Part shown: positions 23,132 through 29,357 of the stretch, piece by piece | Layout of the letters: each line of letters starts with the position of its first letter | Position numbering within the stretch: the first letter of the stretch is position 1 | IMG/VR virus record: IMGVR_UViG_3300009551_000099 | Location: 1-30,032 of that record | Reading direction: 5' to 3' (one strand) | Source: a virus | DNA: 30,032 nt | Position numbers and translations under genes: made by a program | Notes under the pieces: model-generated | The model's database searches: none | Told to the model about the DNA's origin: nothing | The model's input: only the letters and a program-made list of their open reading frames with translations

Positions 23132-23186
23132 GGGCCATTCAAAAGACCGGATGGCCCGATCTAGCGGATTCGCTAGGCTAGTCGGG
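23132..23186 (+). promoter_or_regulatory. Two mutually exclusive hairpins over a ribosome site
   Basis: GGGCCAT (23132-23138) pairs perfectly with ATGGCCC (23151-23157). Alternatively CCCG (23155-23158) pairs with CGGG (23183-23186) around the perfect CTAGCG/CGCTAG stem (23161-23176). Both use bases 23155-23157. The CGGG arm is the start of the Shine-Dalgarno CGGGAGAAAG of the gene at 23197, so the second structure would hide it and the first would free it. Confidence 0.45.
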
Positions 23187-23196
23187 AGAAAGTGTT

Positions 23197-23418
23197 ATGC
23201 CAGATTTAAGCAACTGGGGACAATACGGAACATTGCGGGATGATGTGCCGTATGGACAGCACATACCATTGCGGTGCAAAAATCATCCTAACTTGCGCTG
23301 GTCCACCAAGAATATCGCACCAATCGGCGCACGTTCCATTTTCTACAGTTCAGATTCGCCGGAATGTTCCTGCCCGGCGTGTGATCTGGAAATTGTGCCG
23401 GCGGAAGCAACAGCGTAA
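23197..23418 (+). CDS. Small zinc-binding-type protein (73 aa)
   Basis: GGGAGAAAG lies before ATG 23197. The protein holds RCKNHPNLRWSTKNIAPIGA at its centre and ECSCPACDLE near the end. C27-x2-H30 with C59-x2-C62 (plus C57) gives four well-spaced ligands for one zinc ion, as in small treble-clef or zinc-ribbon folds. Short phage proteins with CKNHPxLRWSTKNI followed by a C-x-C cluster are a pattern I recall from proteobacterial phages, without known function. It shares a message with the 290-residue gene and is followed by a strong terminator. Binding of nucleic acid or a host protein is inference. Confidence 0.82.
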   Translation: MPDLSNWGQYGTLRDDVPYGQHIPLRCKNHPNLRWSTKNIAPIGARSIFYSSDSPECSCPACDLEIVPAEATA

Positions 23419-23431
23419 AGCAAGAGTGGTG

Positions 23432-23475
23432 CCAATGTCCCGACGGTCGAAAGGCCGCCGGGCGTTGGCGTTTTT
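23432..23475 (+). terminator. Strong intrinsic terminator
   Basis: CCAATGTCCCGACGG (23432-23446) pairs with CCGCCGGGCGTTGG (23455-23468): 14 pairs, including two G-U, with one extra base. The eight-base loop contains GAAA, and CGTTTTTGCGTTTTG follows. It ends the two-gene unit 22245-23418. Confidence 0.85.
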
Positions 23476-23482
23476 GCGTTTT

Positions 23483-23505
23483 GCGAATCTAAATGCGAAT
23501 CATTC
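23483..23505. promoter_or_regulatory. Fur-box-like operator candidate, inverted copy 2
   Basis: The element begins GCGAATCTAAATGCGAATC. Its reverse complement matches 21801-21823 at 20 of 23 positions. The part AAATGCGAATCATTCTC agrees with about 13 of 19 Fur-consensus positions. It lies just after the terminator, upstream of the next early genes. Confidence 0.4.
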
Positions 23506-23554
23506 TCGTTCGCGTTTACGCTAGGCAGGGCGGGTTAACAATTTTTTAACAATA

Positions 23555-23566
23555 ATTATCGATAAT
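23555..23566. promoter_or_regulatory. Palindrome ATTATCGATAAT, second copy
   Basis: A perfect 12-bp palindrome identical to the core of 21981-21996. It overlaps a GATAAT that could serve as a -10 box, and TTAACA lies 20 bases further upstream (23535-23540), a poor spacing. A repressor site overlapping a promoter is inferred. Confidence 0.4.
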
Positions 23567-23648
23567 CTTGCAGTCGGAAGTAGTCGAATTAATTCAATTG
23601 CTTTTTGTAGTGAGAAGTAATTGGATTGTTTCCAACGGGAGAGCGGTT

Positions 23649-23849
23649 ATGTATTACATCGCACAAGTAGTTCCGAATCACGCCATTGCTGGCTCGCCAA
23701 AGAAAGGGTTTGGCGTAATAGCAATGGACAATGAACGTGTATTCTTCATCGACCTTAACCGCAGATGGCCGAAGTCGAATGATGAATGCAAAGCAGCGCT
23801 TGCGCGGTGCAACGCTGTTTCGGGAGATTTTGTAATCCTCAAGCTTTGA
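23649..23849 (+). CDS. Unknown small early protein (66 aa)
   Basis: The start MYYIAQVVPNHAIAGSPKKG at 23649 is chosen because GGGAG lies seven bases upstream; the frame is open from 23568 but without a ribosome site. The product is a compact mixed alpha/beta protein (GFGVIAMDNERVFFIDLNRR, then NDECKAALARCNAVSGDFVI) with two cysteines. First gene after the terminator and the second operator cluster. No family is recognised. Confidence 0.75.
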   Translation: MYYIAQVVPNHAIAGSPKKGFGVIAMDNERVFFIDLNRRWPKSNDECKAALARCNAVSGDFVILKL

Positions 23850-23896
23850 AACCTGAGCCGGCAGGTATCCGGTAATCTCAAAGAAAGGTGAATATC

Positions 23897-24088
23897 GTGG
23901 ACAATCAATCGACGGGTTCCAAGGTGATGGGCGAATACAAGAAGTATTCGGAAGGTGACAAGGCCGCTTTGCGCGCTCTTCAGGCCGAAACGCAAGCCAA
24001 GCTCGGTATTCCGGAGATCAAGATTTCGGACATGCTCGCAGCCGTTACGCCGGGTATCGAAACTCCGGCCTTCTTGAAGGCCGCTTAG
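23897..24088 (+). CDS. Unknown small early protein (63 aa)
   Basis: The start is GTG 23897 (reading MDNQSTGSKVMGEYKKYSEG), with AAAGG eight bases upstream; a GTG at 23888 is too close to that site. The protein is charged and helical in its middle (DKAALRALQAETQAKLG) and ends with IKISDMLAAVTPGIETPAFL. No cysteines or membrane segment. Function not recognised. Confidence 0.75.
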   Translation: MDNQSTGSKVMGEYKKYSEGDKAALRALQAETQAKLGIPEIKISDMLAAVTPGIETPAFLKAA

Positions 24089-24099
24089 TTGTAAGGTAG

Positions 24100-24131
24100 C
24101 TAGCTCTCGTAAGAATGTTTCTGAGAGCTAG
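24100..24131 (+). promoter_or_regulatory. Intergenic hairpin CTAGCTCTC/GAGAGCTAG
   Basis: A perfect nine-base-pair stem with a 14-base loop lies in the gap between two small genes, without a T-run. It is a candidate RNase III processing site or message-stabilising stem in the early transcript. Confidence 0.45.
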
Positions 24132-24160
24132 TGATCGTTGCAATTAATCGGAGTGCGACT

Positions 24161-24364
24161 ATGGCTACGGATATCGTTAAATCTGGAAGTTCGATAGAGT
24201 CGAATCTTCACCAATGGGCGAAAGCTAGTGCGGATTTGGTGGTAAAGAATCGGTATCGTGAAAACGATATCGTGTTGCAAGATCGTGTCCGCAAGGACTT
24301 GATCCAGTCGTTTGTTTCGGGAGCTAGGCACGTATTGCTAGCATTAGAGAACAACATTCGATAA
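24161..24364 (+). CDS. Unknown small helical early protein (67 aa)
   Basis: The start MATDIVKSGSSIESNLHQWA at 24161 has GGAG seven bases upstream. The protein is helical throughout (ASADLVVKNRYRENDIVLQD, then LIQSFVSGARHVLLALENNI), basic and without cysteine. Fifteen bases separate it from the next start. Function not recognised. Confidence 0.75.
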   Translation: MATDIVKSGSSIESNLHQWAKASADLVVKNRYRENDIVLQDRVRKDLIQSFVSGARHVLLALENNIR

Positions 24365-24379
24365 TGGGAGACAAGCACC

Positions 24380-24589
24380 ATGAAATCCATTCACGCACCA
24401 ACCGTGGGATGCAATCCCGTAATGGGCGGAACTTACGGCAATCTCAACGGAATCCTGTATTACAGGCCGAGGCCGTTTGGCCAGCGAGATCGATTCCGTA
24501 AAACTGTGCGGGATCGTGCAACGAATAGTTTCTGGGCGCAACGCGAACAGATTCTCCGTGTCATAACCGCTTGCCGAGCGGAGGCGTAA
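24380..24589 (+). CDS. Unknown small basic early protein (69 aa)
   Basis: GGGAG lies about eight bases before ATG 24380. The N-terminus is G/N-rich (VGCNPVMGGTYGNLNGILYY) and is followed by an arginine-rich section (RPRPFGQRDRFRKTVRDRAT) and a short helix. The net charge is strongly positive, which suits binding to nucleic acid or an acidic host protein; this is inference. Confidence 0.75.
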   Translation: MKSIHAPTVGCNPVMGGTYGNLNGILYYRPRPFGQRDRFRKTVRDRATNSFWAQREQILRVITACRAEA

Positions 24590-24594
24590 TCGAC

Positions 24595-24810
24595 ATGGCA
24601 CTACAAGCAACGTACAACGTGTGGGCGTGGTCGTGCGAGATTCACACCACAAAAGTGTCGGCTGTGCAATCCGCGAGAGCGTGGATGAATGCCTTGCATC
24701 TCGTTGAGCCGATCAAAAAGTTCGACGACGAGCGGTTTTATTTCGTGTATCGCAACGTTCCGGGTTATTGGAACGGCAAGGCGGTCAAAGACGGAGTGCT
24801 CGTATCGTGA
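24595..24810 (+). CDS. Unknown small early protein (71 aa)
   Basis: The start MALQATYNVWAWSCEIHTTK at 24595 follows GGAGG by ten bases, and the frame begins five bases after the preceding stop. The protein is a mixed alpha/beta fold rich in aromatic residues (SARAWMNALHLVE, then FDDERFYFVYRNVPGYWNGK). Its stop shares GTGA with the next small gene. Function not recognised. Confidence 0.75.
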   Translation: MALQATYNVWAWSCEIHTTKVSAVQSARAWMNALHLVEPIKKFDDERFYFVYRNVPGYWNGKAVKDGVLVS

Positions 24811-24947
24811 TTCTCAAGTTCGAGAAGGAGTCGTTTAAACGGCCAGAAGATGCTTATGCATCATTTTGGATCAAAGGGTTTGTAACGGGATCAATCGTTG
24901 GAGCTATCTTTGGCTCTATCGGTTGGTGGCTTGGATCTATTAATTAA
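24807..24947 (+). CDS. Small single-span membrane protein (46 aa)
   Basis: GTG 24807 overlaps the preceding stop (GTGA), and GGAG lies ten bases upstream. A charged N-terminus (MILKFEKESFKRPEDAYASF) leads into one hydrophobic, glycine-patterned segment (residues ~25-44, GSIVGAIFGSIGWWLGS). Seventeen bases separate its stop from the next membrane-protein gene. Small early phage membrane proteins often target host envelope functions or exclude other phages; here that is inference. Confidence 0.7.
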   Translation: MILKFEKESFKRPEDAYASFWIKGFVTGSIVGAIFGSIGWWLGSIN

Positions 24948-24964
24948 CTAGAGGATTAAAGAAA

Positions 24965-25294
24965 ATGGCACTGAGCAATATATTCAATGAACCACGCCGC
25001 GAGATAATCGAATCCGCGATCGGGATTGCTTTTTCGGTCGTATTGTGCTGGGGCTTGTGGCAAATCATTTATCCGCTCGCCGAGCGGATACAAAAAACTG
25101 ACACAACAATGCCGTTCGCCGTAGCTGTGCTAATTGCTATTTTAACTCTAATGGTTCTTTTTTCCATTGTTTTAGGTTCGATGGCACTCACTCATGCTAT
25201 TGGCGATGGTATTTGCAATTTCTTCCAGAGACGAGGAATCTATTTGCGCCCGCGTACTCGCAGAAGAACAAATGGATACACGTACACGGAATAA
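24965..25294 (+). CDS. Two-span membrane protein (109 aa)
   Basis: The ribosome site is GAGGATTAAAG upstream of ATG 24965. Two clear membrane segments lie at about residues 17-37 (AIGIAFSVVLCWGLWQIIY) and 50-74 (FAVAVLIAILTLMVLFSIVL), with a charged loop between them. A very basic C-terminus (RPRTRRRTNG) should stay in the cytoplasm. It follows another small membrane-protein gene, so the two may act together in the inner membrane. No family is recognised; holin activity cannot be excluded but the location is away from the lysozyme. Confidence 0.78.
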   Translation: MALSNIFNEPRREIIESAIGIAFSVVLCWGLWQIIYPLAERIQKTDTTMPFAVAVLIAILTLMVLFSIVLGSMALTHAIGDGICNFFQRRGIYLRPRTRRRTNGYTYTE

Positions 25295-25303
25295 TGAATA
25301 TAC

Positions 25304-25510
25304 GTGAAGCGAACTAACCATCTATTTCGGATAGATTGGAGTGATGTCGAGCAAGTAGCTCGTATTGCTTACGGTCTATCCGTTTTAGATGGGCAAGTTC
25401 GTGTTATAACTAAGCACAAGGATCGGTGGAACTACACCATACGCGAGTTTCCTAAAGATACCGATAGGATATTCGCGTCTGATGTGACTCAGATATTCTG
25501 GATCATTTAA
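25304..25510 (+). CDS. Unknown small early protein (68 aa)
   Basis: Start GTG 25304; the ribosome site is weak (GGA thirteen bases upstream). The sequence (FRIDWSDVEQVARIAYGLSV, then GQVRVITKHKDRWNYTIREF) suggests a small alpha/beta fold with a helix flanked by strands. Nine bases separate it from the two-span membrane protein. Function not recognised. Confidence 0.65.
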   Translation: MKRTNHLFRIDWSDVEQVARIAYGLSVLDGQVRVITKHKDRWNYTIREFPKDTDRIFASDVTQIFWII

Positions 25511-25528
25511 TATACGGGAGAGGGTATT

Positions 25529-25759
25529 ATGGCCATTGTGAAGGGCGACGATTACCAGATATTCGTTGGAACTGTGGAGTTTCGTGGCCGTCCATATCTT
25601 TGTCGCATTGATTTAGTGGGAAATTTTGGGCTTCCTGTTAATTTTCGATCCATCGTCATAGAAGCCAAGCTGGATGTTCCCGACACGAATATAACGTCCA
25701 AGCAAGACATGCAATTCACTCGTGAACTCAATGCGCGAGGTAATTATGTGCTCGGCTAA
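25529..25759 (+). CDS. Unknown small beta-rich early protein (76 aa)
   Basis: GGGAGAGGG lies before ATG 25529. The protein is mostly strand-forming (YQIFVGTVEFRGRPYLCRID, FRSIVIEAKLDVPD) with a single cysteine. Its end overlaps the next gene by 14 bases. Function not recognised. Confidence 0.75.
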   Translation: MAIVKGDDYQIFVGTVEFRGRPYLCRIDLVGNFGLPVNFRSIVIEAKLDVPDTNITSKQDMQFTRELNARGNYVLG

Positions 25760-25985
25760 GAAAAAAGAGCCAAAAATAGTGATAAAGCTCGAAAATTGTG
25801 GGCGTTTCTTCGATGATTACGTGGTCACGAAGAACGGCAAAGACGTTGTTATCGCAAGCACCGCGAAAGGTATTCCGAAGGAGTTAAAATATCTTTGGGT
25901 ACAGCAAGTACGTGCTCGCGGTAAAATTTCGCCTGACGAGGCTTCAGTAGTTCTTCACTTTTTGAGTGAGATGCTGTCATCATGA
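25746..25985 (+). CDS. Unknown small early protein (79 aa)
   Basis: The start MCSAKKKEPKIVIKLENCGR at 25746 has GAGGTAATT upstream, inside the preceding gene. A lysine-rich start is followed by short strands (DDYVVTKNGKDVVIAS) and a C-terminal helix (DEASVVLHFLSEML). The stop shares ATGA with the next start, so translation is coupled. Function not recognised. Confidence 0.75.
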   Translation: MCSAKKKEPKIVIKLENCGRFFDDYVVTKNGKDVVIASTAKGIPKELKYLWVQQVRARGKISPDEASVVLHFLSEMLSS

Positions 25986-26281
25986 AAGCAATCAAAACTA
26001 AAGTAGTTCCGATTGAAGCAATCGAAAACGCTTTTAGCGTTGAAACGCCCACGATTGTCTTGAAGGATGATGAAGCATCCAAAGTGCTTCTCGATGCTTT
26101 CGGTGAGATGATTGCAATGTATCGCACGGCTTTATGGACAATTGCACAAAGCAAAGATGGAGCAAATGCTCACTTGGCTAAAAAAGCGATACAAGAGGCG
26201 AGTCTTGTCGAGAGAAAAGCAATAAAGCTCTCGATGGGCATCATTAACGCGGAAAATGCAAGAGCGAAGAAAAAGGCTTAA
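25982..26281 (+). CDS. Unknown helical early protein (99 aa)
   Basis: The ATG overlaps the previous stop (ATGA); the ribosome site is modest. The protein is mostly helical (DDEASKVLLDAFGEMIAMYR, then ANAHLAKKAIQEASLVERKA) with a basic end (ENARAKKKA). No cysteines or membrane segment. Function not recognised. Confidence 0.75.
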   Translation: MKAIKTKVVPIEAIENAFSVETPTIVLKDDEASKVLLDAFGEMIAMYRTALWTIAQSKDGANAHLAKKAIQEASLVERKAIKLSMGIINAENARAKKKA

Positions 26282-26312
26282 TTATTTTTTAGGCTTGGGA
26301 GGAAGCGCCGTC

Positions 26313-26801
26313 ATGGCTTTTAGTAAGAGATTACGCCGCGAAGCGGATAGACGTATATCCGAGGGATTTCTTGCGCGTGAAGAGCGTGAAAGATTCGAAA
26401 AAGAGACTAATTATGTCTCTCCGAAGAAAGAGCGGGCAAAAGCTATGCTCCGTAAGGGACTATTGTCTCGCGTAGAGCATCTATTGCAAGTCAACAGATC
26501 ATTCCCAATAGCCGTGCGGCAGCTTCACGCTGCTATCGTGCGGCCGGAAAATCGTGTGCAAAAGACGAATGCCGAGAAATCTCGTGGTGAGCACTATTTA
26601 TCTCGCATAAATAATCGTGCTGTTACTGTCAAGCACATGAAAAAGAGCAACGAAGCCAAGCACAAGAGCATGGTTGAAACTTCTCGAATGCACTATCGGG
26701 AAAAACTCGGATTACCAATTGAAAAGCCGGTGATTGCTAAAAAGCTTCGTCGGAAATTCCGCGCGAAGAGTGCCAAGCCCAAGAACGGCGATTATCGCTA
26801 A
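26313..26801 (+). CDS. Unknown very basic helical protein (162 aa)
   Basis: The start MAFSKRLRREADRRISEGFL at 26313 follows GGGAGGAAG by about nine bases, the best ribosome site of this cluster. The whole protein is dominated by R, K and E, with helices throughout (AREERERFEKETNYVSPKKE, LRKGLLSRVEHLLQVN, IAVRQLHAAIVRPEN) and a lysine/arginine-rich tail (KKLRRKFRAKSAKPKNG). Such composition suggests binding to DNA or RNA. It is one of the larger genes of the early cluster. No family was recognised. Confidence 0.8.
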   Translation: MAFSKRLRREADRRISEGFLAREERERFEKETNYVSPKKERAKAMLRKGLLSRVEHLLQVNRSFPIAVRQLHAAIVRPENRVQKTNAEKSRGEHYLSRINNRAVTVKHMKKSNEAKHKSMVETSRMHYREKLGLPIEKPVIAKKLRRKFRAKSAKPKNGDYR

Positions 26802-26837
26802 GTTCACAAACAACGTGAAGAACAACGGAGATTACAG

Positions 26838-27287
26838 ATGAACGAATTTATTCGCGGAAAATGGAAAGAAGGTTTATTCACTTATATTGGGTTTTCTTCC
26901 CGCCTTGACACATACACCGGGACAAAAAACAGTACTGTACAAGGAAACGTCGGAGAAGAATTGTATAAGAGAATTGGAGAATGGAAGAAAGTTCCGGGCG
27001 TCGAGAAAACTATTCCATTCGCTGTAGGCCAGCGCGTGCTGACGCGAGATGGAAGAAGTGTTCGAATTATTTCCGTCGATCGTTCGTATGATTCTGCGGA
27101 ATGTTATTCTGCATATTCTATCGTTGCTCTTGTTAAAAACCGCAATAACAAAGGAGAATTAATTTTTTGCTATTTGCCGACAGGCGCGGCCAGCGTGGGC
27201 ATGGAATGTCCGCAAGACATCATTCCTCTTACGGAAAAGATGCCCGATACCGTTCAATTGGTGCTCGATGAAGGGGGAGAAGGATGA
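26838..27287 (+). CDS. Unknown early protein with SH3/KOW-like stretch (149 aa)
   Basis: CGGAG lies eight bases before ATG 26838. Residues ~62-82 (FAVGQRVLTRDGRSVRIISV) have the form of a small beta-barrel opening (VGQRV-x-DGR-x-RI), as in SH3- or KOW-type folds; the rest is mixed. The end is acidic (VQLVLDEGGEG) and the stop shares ATGA with the next gene. The fold assignment is tentative and the function is unknown. Confidence 0.78.
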   Translation: MNEFIRGKWKEGLFTYIGFSSRLDTYTGTKNSTVQGNVGEELYKRIGEWKKVPGVEKTIPFAVGQRVLTRDGRSVRIISVDRSYDSAECYSAYSIVALVKNRNNKGELIFCYLPTGAASVGMECPQDIIPLTEKMPDTVQLVLDEGGEG

Positions 27288-27553
27288 TGGCAACTACCAA
27301 TCTTGTTGTGAATTTCTCCGCCGGTGCAATTGCTGGAGAGTGGCGCGGTAGTGTCGATGACCGCATTGCAAATGCGGTTCTCTCTCTACTTGTGGCGTCT
27401 AGTCAGATGCAGAAACAGATCGCCGCCACCTCCACACCCACCGAACCGAAGGACGAACAGCAGGCAGGTTGTATCTGCGGCGGACTCGGTTGCTTGAATT
27501 GCGATCCGCCACAGCAGCAGAATAAGCACAATTATGGGAGTAAATTGAAATGA
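27284..27553 (+). CDS. Small protein with CxCx4CxxC metal site (89 aa)
   Basis: AAGGGGGAGAAGG precedes ATG 27284, and a second ATG follows at once. The first ~45 residues are neutral and helical (DDRIANAVLSLLVASSQMQK). C63, C65, C70 and C73 in AGCICGGLGCLNCDPP form a knuckle-like cluster resembling one half of a DnaJ-type zinc repeat. The tail is Q/N/K-rich. Metal binding is likely; the function is unknown. The ribosome site for the next small gene lies inside its end. Confidence 0.75.
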   Translation: MMATTNLVVNFSAGAIAGEWRGSVDDRIANAVLSLLVASSQMQKQIAATSTPTEPKDEQQAGCICGGLGCLNCDPPQQQNKHNYGSKLK

Positions 27554-27666
27554 TGATACTTACCGAAATGCTTCTCGTATTCATTGCTATTGGAGCTATC
27601 ATGATAGCCTTGAATGAGGCGAATCTCCGTTCGATTTACAAGAAAAGGAGCAGAAATGTTCGATGA
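27550..27666 (+). CDS. Very small single-span membrane protein (38 aa)
   Basis: ATG 27550 overlaps the previous stop (ATGA), with GGGAG nine bases upstream. The frame reads MMILTEMLLVFIAIGAIMIA, a single membrane segment, then a basic tail (NEANLRSIYKKRSRNVR). It overlaps the next gene by eleven bases. The good ribosome site and clear topology make it a likely real gene. Function unknown. Confidence 0.68.
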   Translation: MMILTEMLLVFIAIGAIMIALNEANLRSIYKKRSRNVR

Positions 27667-27871
27667 CGTATTCGTGGATCGTGTTGAAGTAGCGAACGTG
27701 AACGATGCTATGTTCGTTATTCGGCAATTCCTCGAACAGCATCGCCAAGTCACGATTGAAGTTAACGCCGACGAATCGATTGAAATTTGCTCGCCAATGA
27801 TCGGTCATCGGAATCCGAAGAATCCACAGCCCACGCCGCCTCAAGCGGCTGTTATGAGAAAGGTAGCTTGA
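27656..27871 (+). CDS. Unknown small early protein (71 aa)
   Basis: The start MFDDVFVDRVEVANVNDAMF at 27656 follows AAGGAG by five bases; an upstream in-frame start at 27614 lacks a site. An alpha/beta pattern (strand, helix MFVIRQFLEQHRQ, strand VTIEVNADESIEI) is followed by a proline-rich tail (NPKNPQPTPPQAA). Function not recognised. Confidence 0.75.
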   Translation: MFDDVFVDRVEVANVNDAMFVIRQFLEQHRQVTIEVNADESIEICSPMIGHRNPKNPQPTPPQAAVMRKVA

Positions 27872-27884
27872 TTAGGAGGATTAA

Positions 27885-28118
27885 ATGAATGCCGTTGCGT
27901 CAGTAATTTGCGTATTGGGGAACATATTCAGTCCACTCGGCTCGTGTCAATTTACTGACGTGAGCGAGTACGATGATCGGCGCTGTCTTGATAGCCATTA
28001 TAACACGTACTACGTGCGATCGGTCATGAGTGATGGTCGGGAAGTGATGGTTCGAGAACAGTATCTTGTTTGCGATTTGTATAAAAGCGAGGGCAGTACT
28101 GAGCTAGTGTGGAACTAG
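27885..28118 (+). CDS. Unknown small early protein, possibly exported (77 aa)
   Basis: GGAGGATTAA precedes ATG 27885, a strong site. The first ~20 residues (MNAVASVICVLGNIFSPLGS) are hydrophobic and could act as a weak signal or membrane anchor, although no positive charge precedes them. The remainder has four cysteines in total and many Y, D and E residues (YDDRRCLDSHYNTYYVRSVM). Function not recognised. Confidence 0.72.
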   Translation: MNAVASVICVLGNIFSPLGSCQFTDVSEYDDRRCLDSHYNTYYVRSVMSDGREVMVREQYLVCDLYKSEGSTELVWN

Positions 28119-28207
28119 CGGGGAGTTAACCGAAGGTTTTTCTCACTTAAAAGCACACTCGGCGTGATATTTCCGTCTTTTAATAAGCTTGTGAGGATTT
28201 AAAGACC

Positions 28208-28399
28208 ATGCTTTACCGTGCGCTACGACCGGCGTATATTAAAGACCGAATCGTGAACTACACGAAAGTCGGTCCATCCAAGTCCAAGTTCCAATCTCTC
28301 CTTCATCTTCTACGACGACATCCCAAGTCGTACATAGTGGACGACCACAATCACATGGTTGCTCACTCGTTCAACGGCCTCGTTGAACTAATCGTTTAA
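28208..28399 (+). CDS. Unknown small basic early protein (63 aa)
   Basis: GAGGATTTAAAG lies before ATG 28208. The protein is basic and histidine-rich (YTKVGPSKSKFQSLLHLLRR, then HPKSYIVDDHNHMVAHSFNG). The 89-base gap before it holds a weak AACC-GAA-GGTT-TTT hairpin (28128-28141) and a TTAAAAG/CTTTTAA inverted repeat. Function not recognised. Confidence 0.7.
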   Translation: MLYRALRPAYIKDRIVNYTKVGPSKSKFQSLLHLLRRHPKSYIVDDHNHMVAHSFNGLVELIV

Positions 28400-28474
28400 C
28401 CCCAAGTTTCTCGGCCCCGTCGCCGTAATTGGCCTCTCGGGATTTATCACGTCCAAATCAAAAAGGACATAATT

Positions 28475-28522
28475 ATGTTTATTCTATTTTACCCAATTAA
28501 AGCCGAAGGCGTAGAATCATGA
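28475..28522 (+). CDS. Possible 15-residue leader peptide
   Basis: AAAGGA lies seven bases before ATG 28475. The frame MFILFYPIKAEGVES ends with TGA overlapping the next ATG (ATGA), so it could couple translation of the downstream gene. Too short for a confident call. Confidence 0.35.
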   Translation: MFILFYPIKAEGVES

Positions 28523-28659
28523 CTATTGAAAATCGCGTTAAAGCCGAATTCTTGCTCGACGGAATTCGCCCCAATCCCAAGCAATTGTGGGAAGCCGTGT
28601 GCGCTGCTATATGTGAAGACGGTGATAGGCGTCGTCGCGAAGAAAGGAAACAGCCGTAA
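28519..28659 (+). CDS. Unknown small early protein (46 aa)
   Basis: ATG 28519 has AAGG nine bases upstream, inside the leader frame. The frame reads MTIENRVKAEFLLDGIRPNP, continues KQLWEAVCAAICEDGD and ends with an R/E/K cluster. Its stop joins the next gene as TAATG. Helical, charged, with two cysteines spaced C-x3-C. Function not recognised. Confidence 0.68.
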   Translation: MTIENRVKAEFLLDGIRPNPKQLWEAVCAAICEDGDRRRREERKQP

Positions 28660-28892
28660 TGAACAACGACGATATTTGTGAAGTGTGTCCTACGTGCAAA
28701 GAATTTCGAAGGAATGACGATCCAAAAGCACGCGGATGTTGGCCGAAATGCTCGAAAAAGCATGATATGGTTCATATCGAGGAGTGCCATTCAGTAGAAT
28801 GCAAAAATCCAATAGCCATTTTAATGGATGATGAATATTGTGGCCCTGAAATTCTCCTTTGTTCTGATTGCGTAAGGAAGCTATTGCTGTGA
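28659..28892 (+). CDS. Cysteine-rich zinc-ribbon-type protein (77 aa)
   Basis: AAAGGAAA lies eight bases before ATG 28659. Ten cysteines (7, 10, 13, 27, 31, 43, 48, 61, 68, 71) and H35/H39/H44 in 77 residues strongly suggest two or more zinc sites: ICEVCPTCKEF, GCWPKCSKKH, ECHSVECK and LCSDCVRKLLL. The C-terminal CxxC helix resembles a zinc ribbon end. It probably binds nucleic acid or a host protein. The stop shares GTGA with the next start. No specific family recognised. Confidence 0.8.
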   Translation: MNNDDICEVCPTCKEFRRNDDPKARGCWPKCSKKHDMVHIEECHSVECKNPIAILMDDEYCGPEILLCSDCVRKLLL

Positions 28893-29188
28893 ACGTCGGT
28901 GTATTCGGAATTCAAAAGAAGCGAACGGCCAATAAAGATCGACCCGCTGGCGCTCGTAATCATCATTTGCGCGCAGAGCGAAAGCGACGACAAGTTGAAG
29001 CGGAAGCACGGAACAAGAAGTGGGCAGCTATTCCTCCGCACCAGCAATTGAAGAGCCTCGATGATCGAGAAATGGCCGCTGTTAAGCAACGTCGTAAAAT
29101 TCTGGCGAGGATTGATGACGATGGAAAACACTCTTCAACAAACGGGACTAAGGTCGAACAGCTCAAGGAACGAAGAGCCAATACCTAG
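28889..29188 (+). CDS. Unknown basic helical early protein (99 aa)
   Basis: The start is GTG 28889, overlapping the preceding stop (GTGA), with AAGGAAG eight bases upstream; the TTG at 28868 lacks a site. The protein is very basic (KKRTANKDRPAGARNHHLRA, ERKRRQVEAEARNKKWAAIP). Its centre, PPHQQLKSLDDREMAAVKQR, resembles a short pattern (RNxxWAxLxPxxQLxxLDxRxGxxxGAxKQRxKI) that I recall from other phage early proteins of unknown role. It overlaps the next gene by 68 bases. Confidence 0.75.
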   Translation: MNVGVFGIQKKRTANKDRPAGARNHHLRAERKRRQVEAEARNKKWAAIPPHQQLKSLDDREMAAVKQRRKILARIDDDGKHSSTNGTKVEQLKERRANT

Positions 29189-29357
29189 AGATTACTGGGT
29201 ACGAGCAAAAATTCGAGCAGAACGCACTGTTGCTGAAATGGAGAAAAGATTAAAAGATCTTTCTCCTAGTGCCCACTGGTCGAAATGGATGTGCCAAACG
29301 GCTATTAGAGCCGCGAGGCGCGAACTCAAACAAGCGAATAAGGAACTGATGTCATGA
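29121..29357 (+). CDS. Unknown charged early protein (78 aa)
   Basis: ATG 29121 lies ten bases after GAGG; ATG 29115 is an alternative four bases after it. The protein begins MENTLQQTGLRSNSSRNEEP and then forms a charged helix (RAKIRAERTVAEMEKRLKDL) and a basic helix (IRAARRELKQANKELMS) with WSKWMCQ between. The first 68 bases overlap the preceding gene. The stop shares ATGA with the next start. Function not recognised. Confidence 0.72.
   Translation: MENTLQQTGLRSNSSRNEEPIPRDYWVRAKIRAERTVAEMEKRLKDLSPSAHWSKWMCQTAIRAARRELKQANKELMS

Noticed and set aside
28128-28143. Intrinsic terminator AACC-GAA-GGTT-TTT
   Set aside because: The stem has only four pairs with a three-base loop, too weak to claim.
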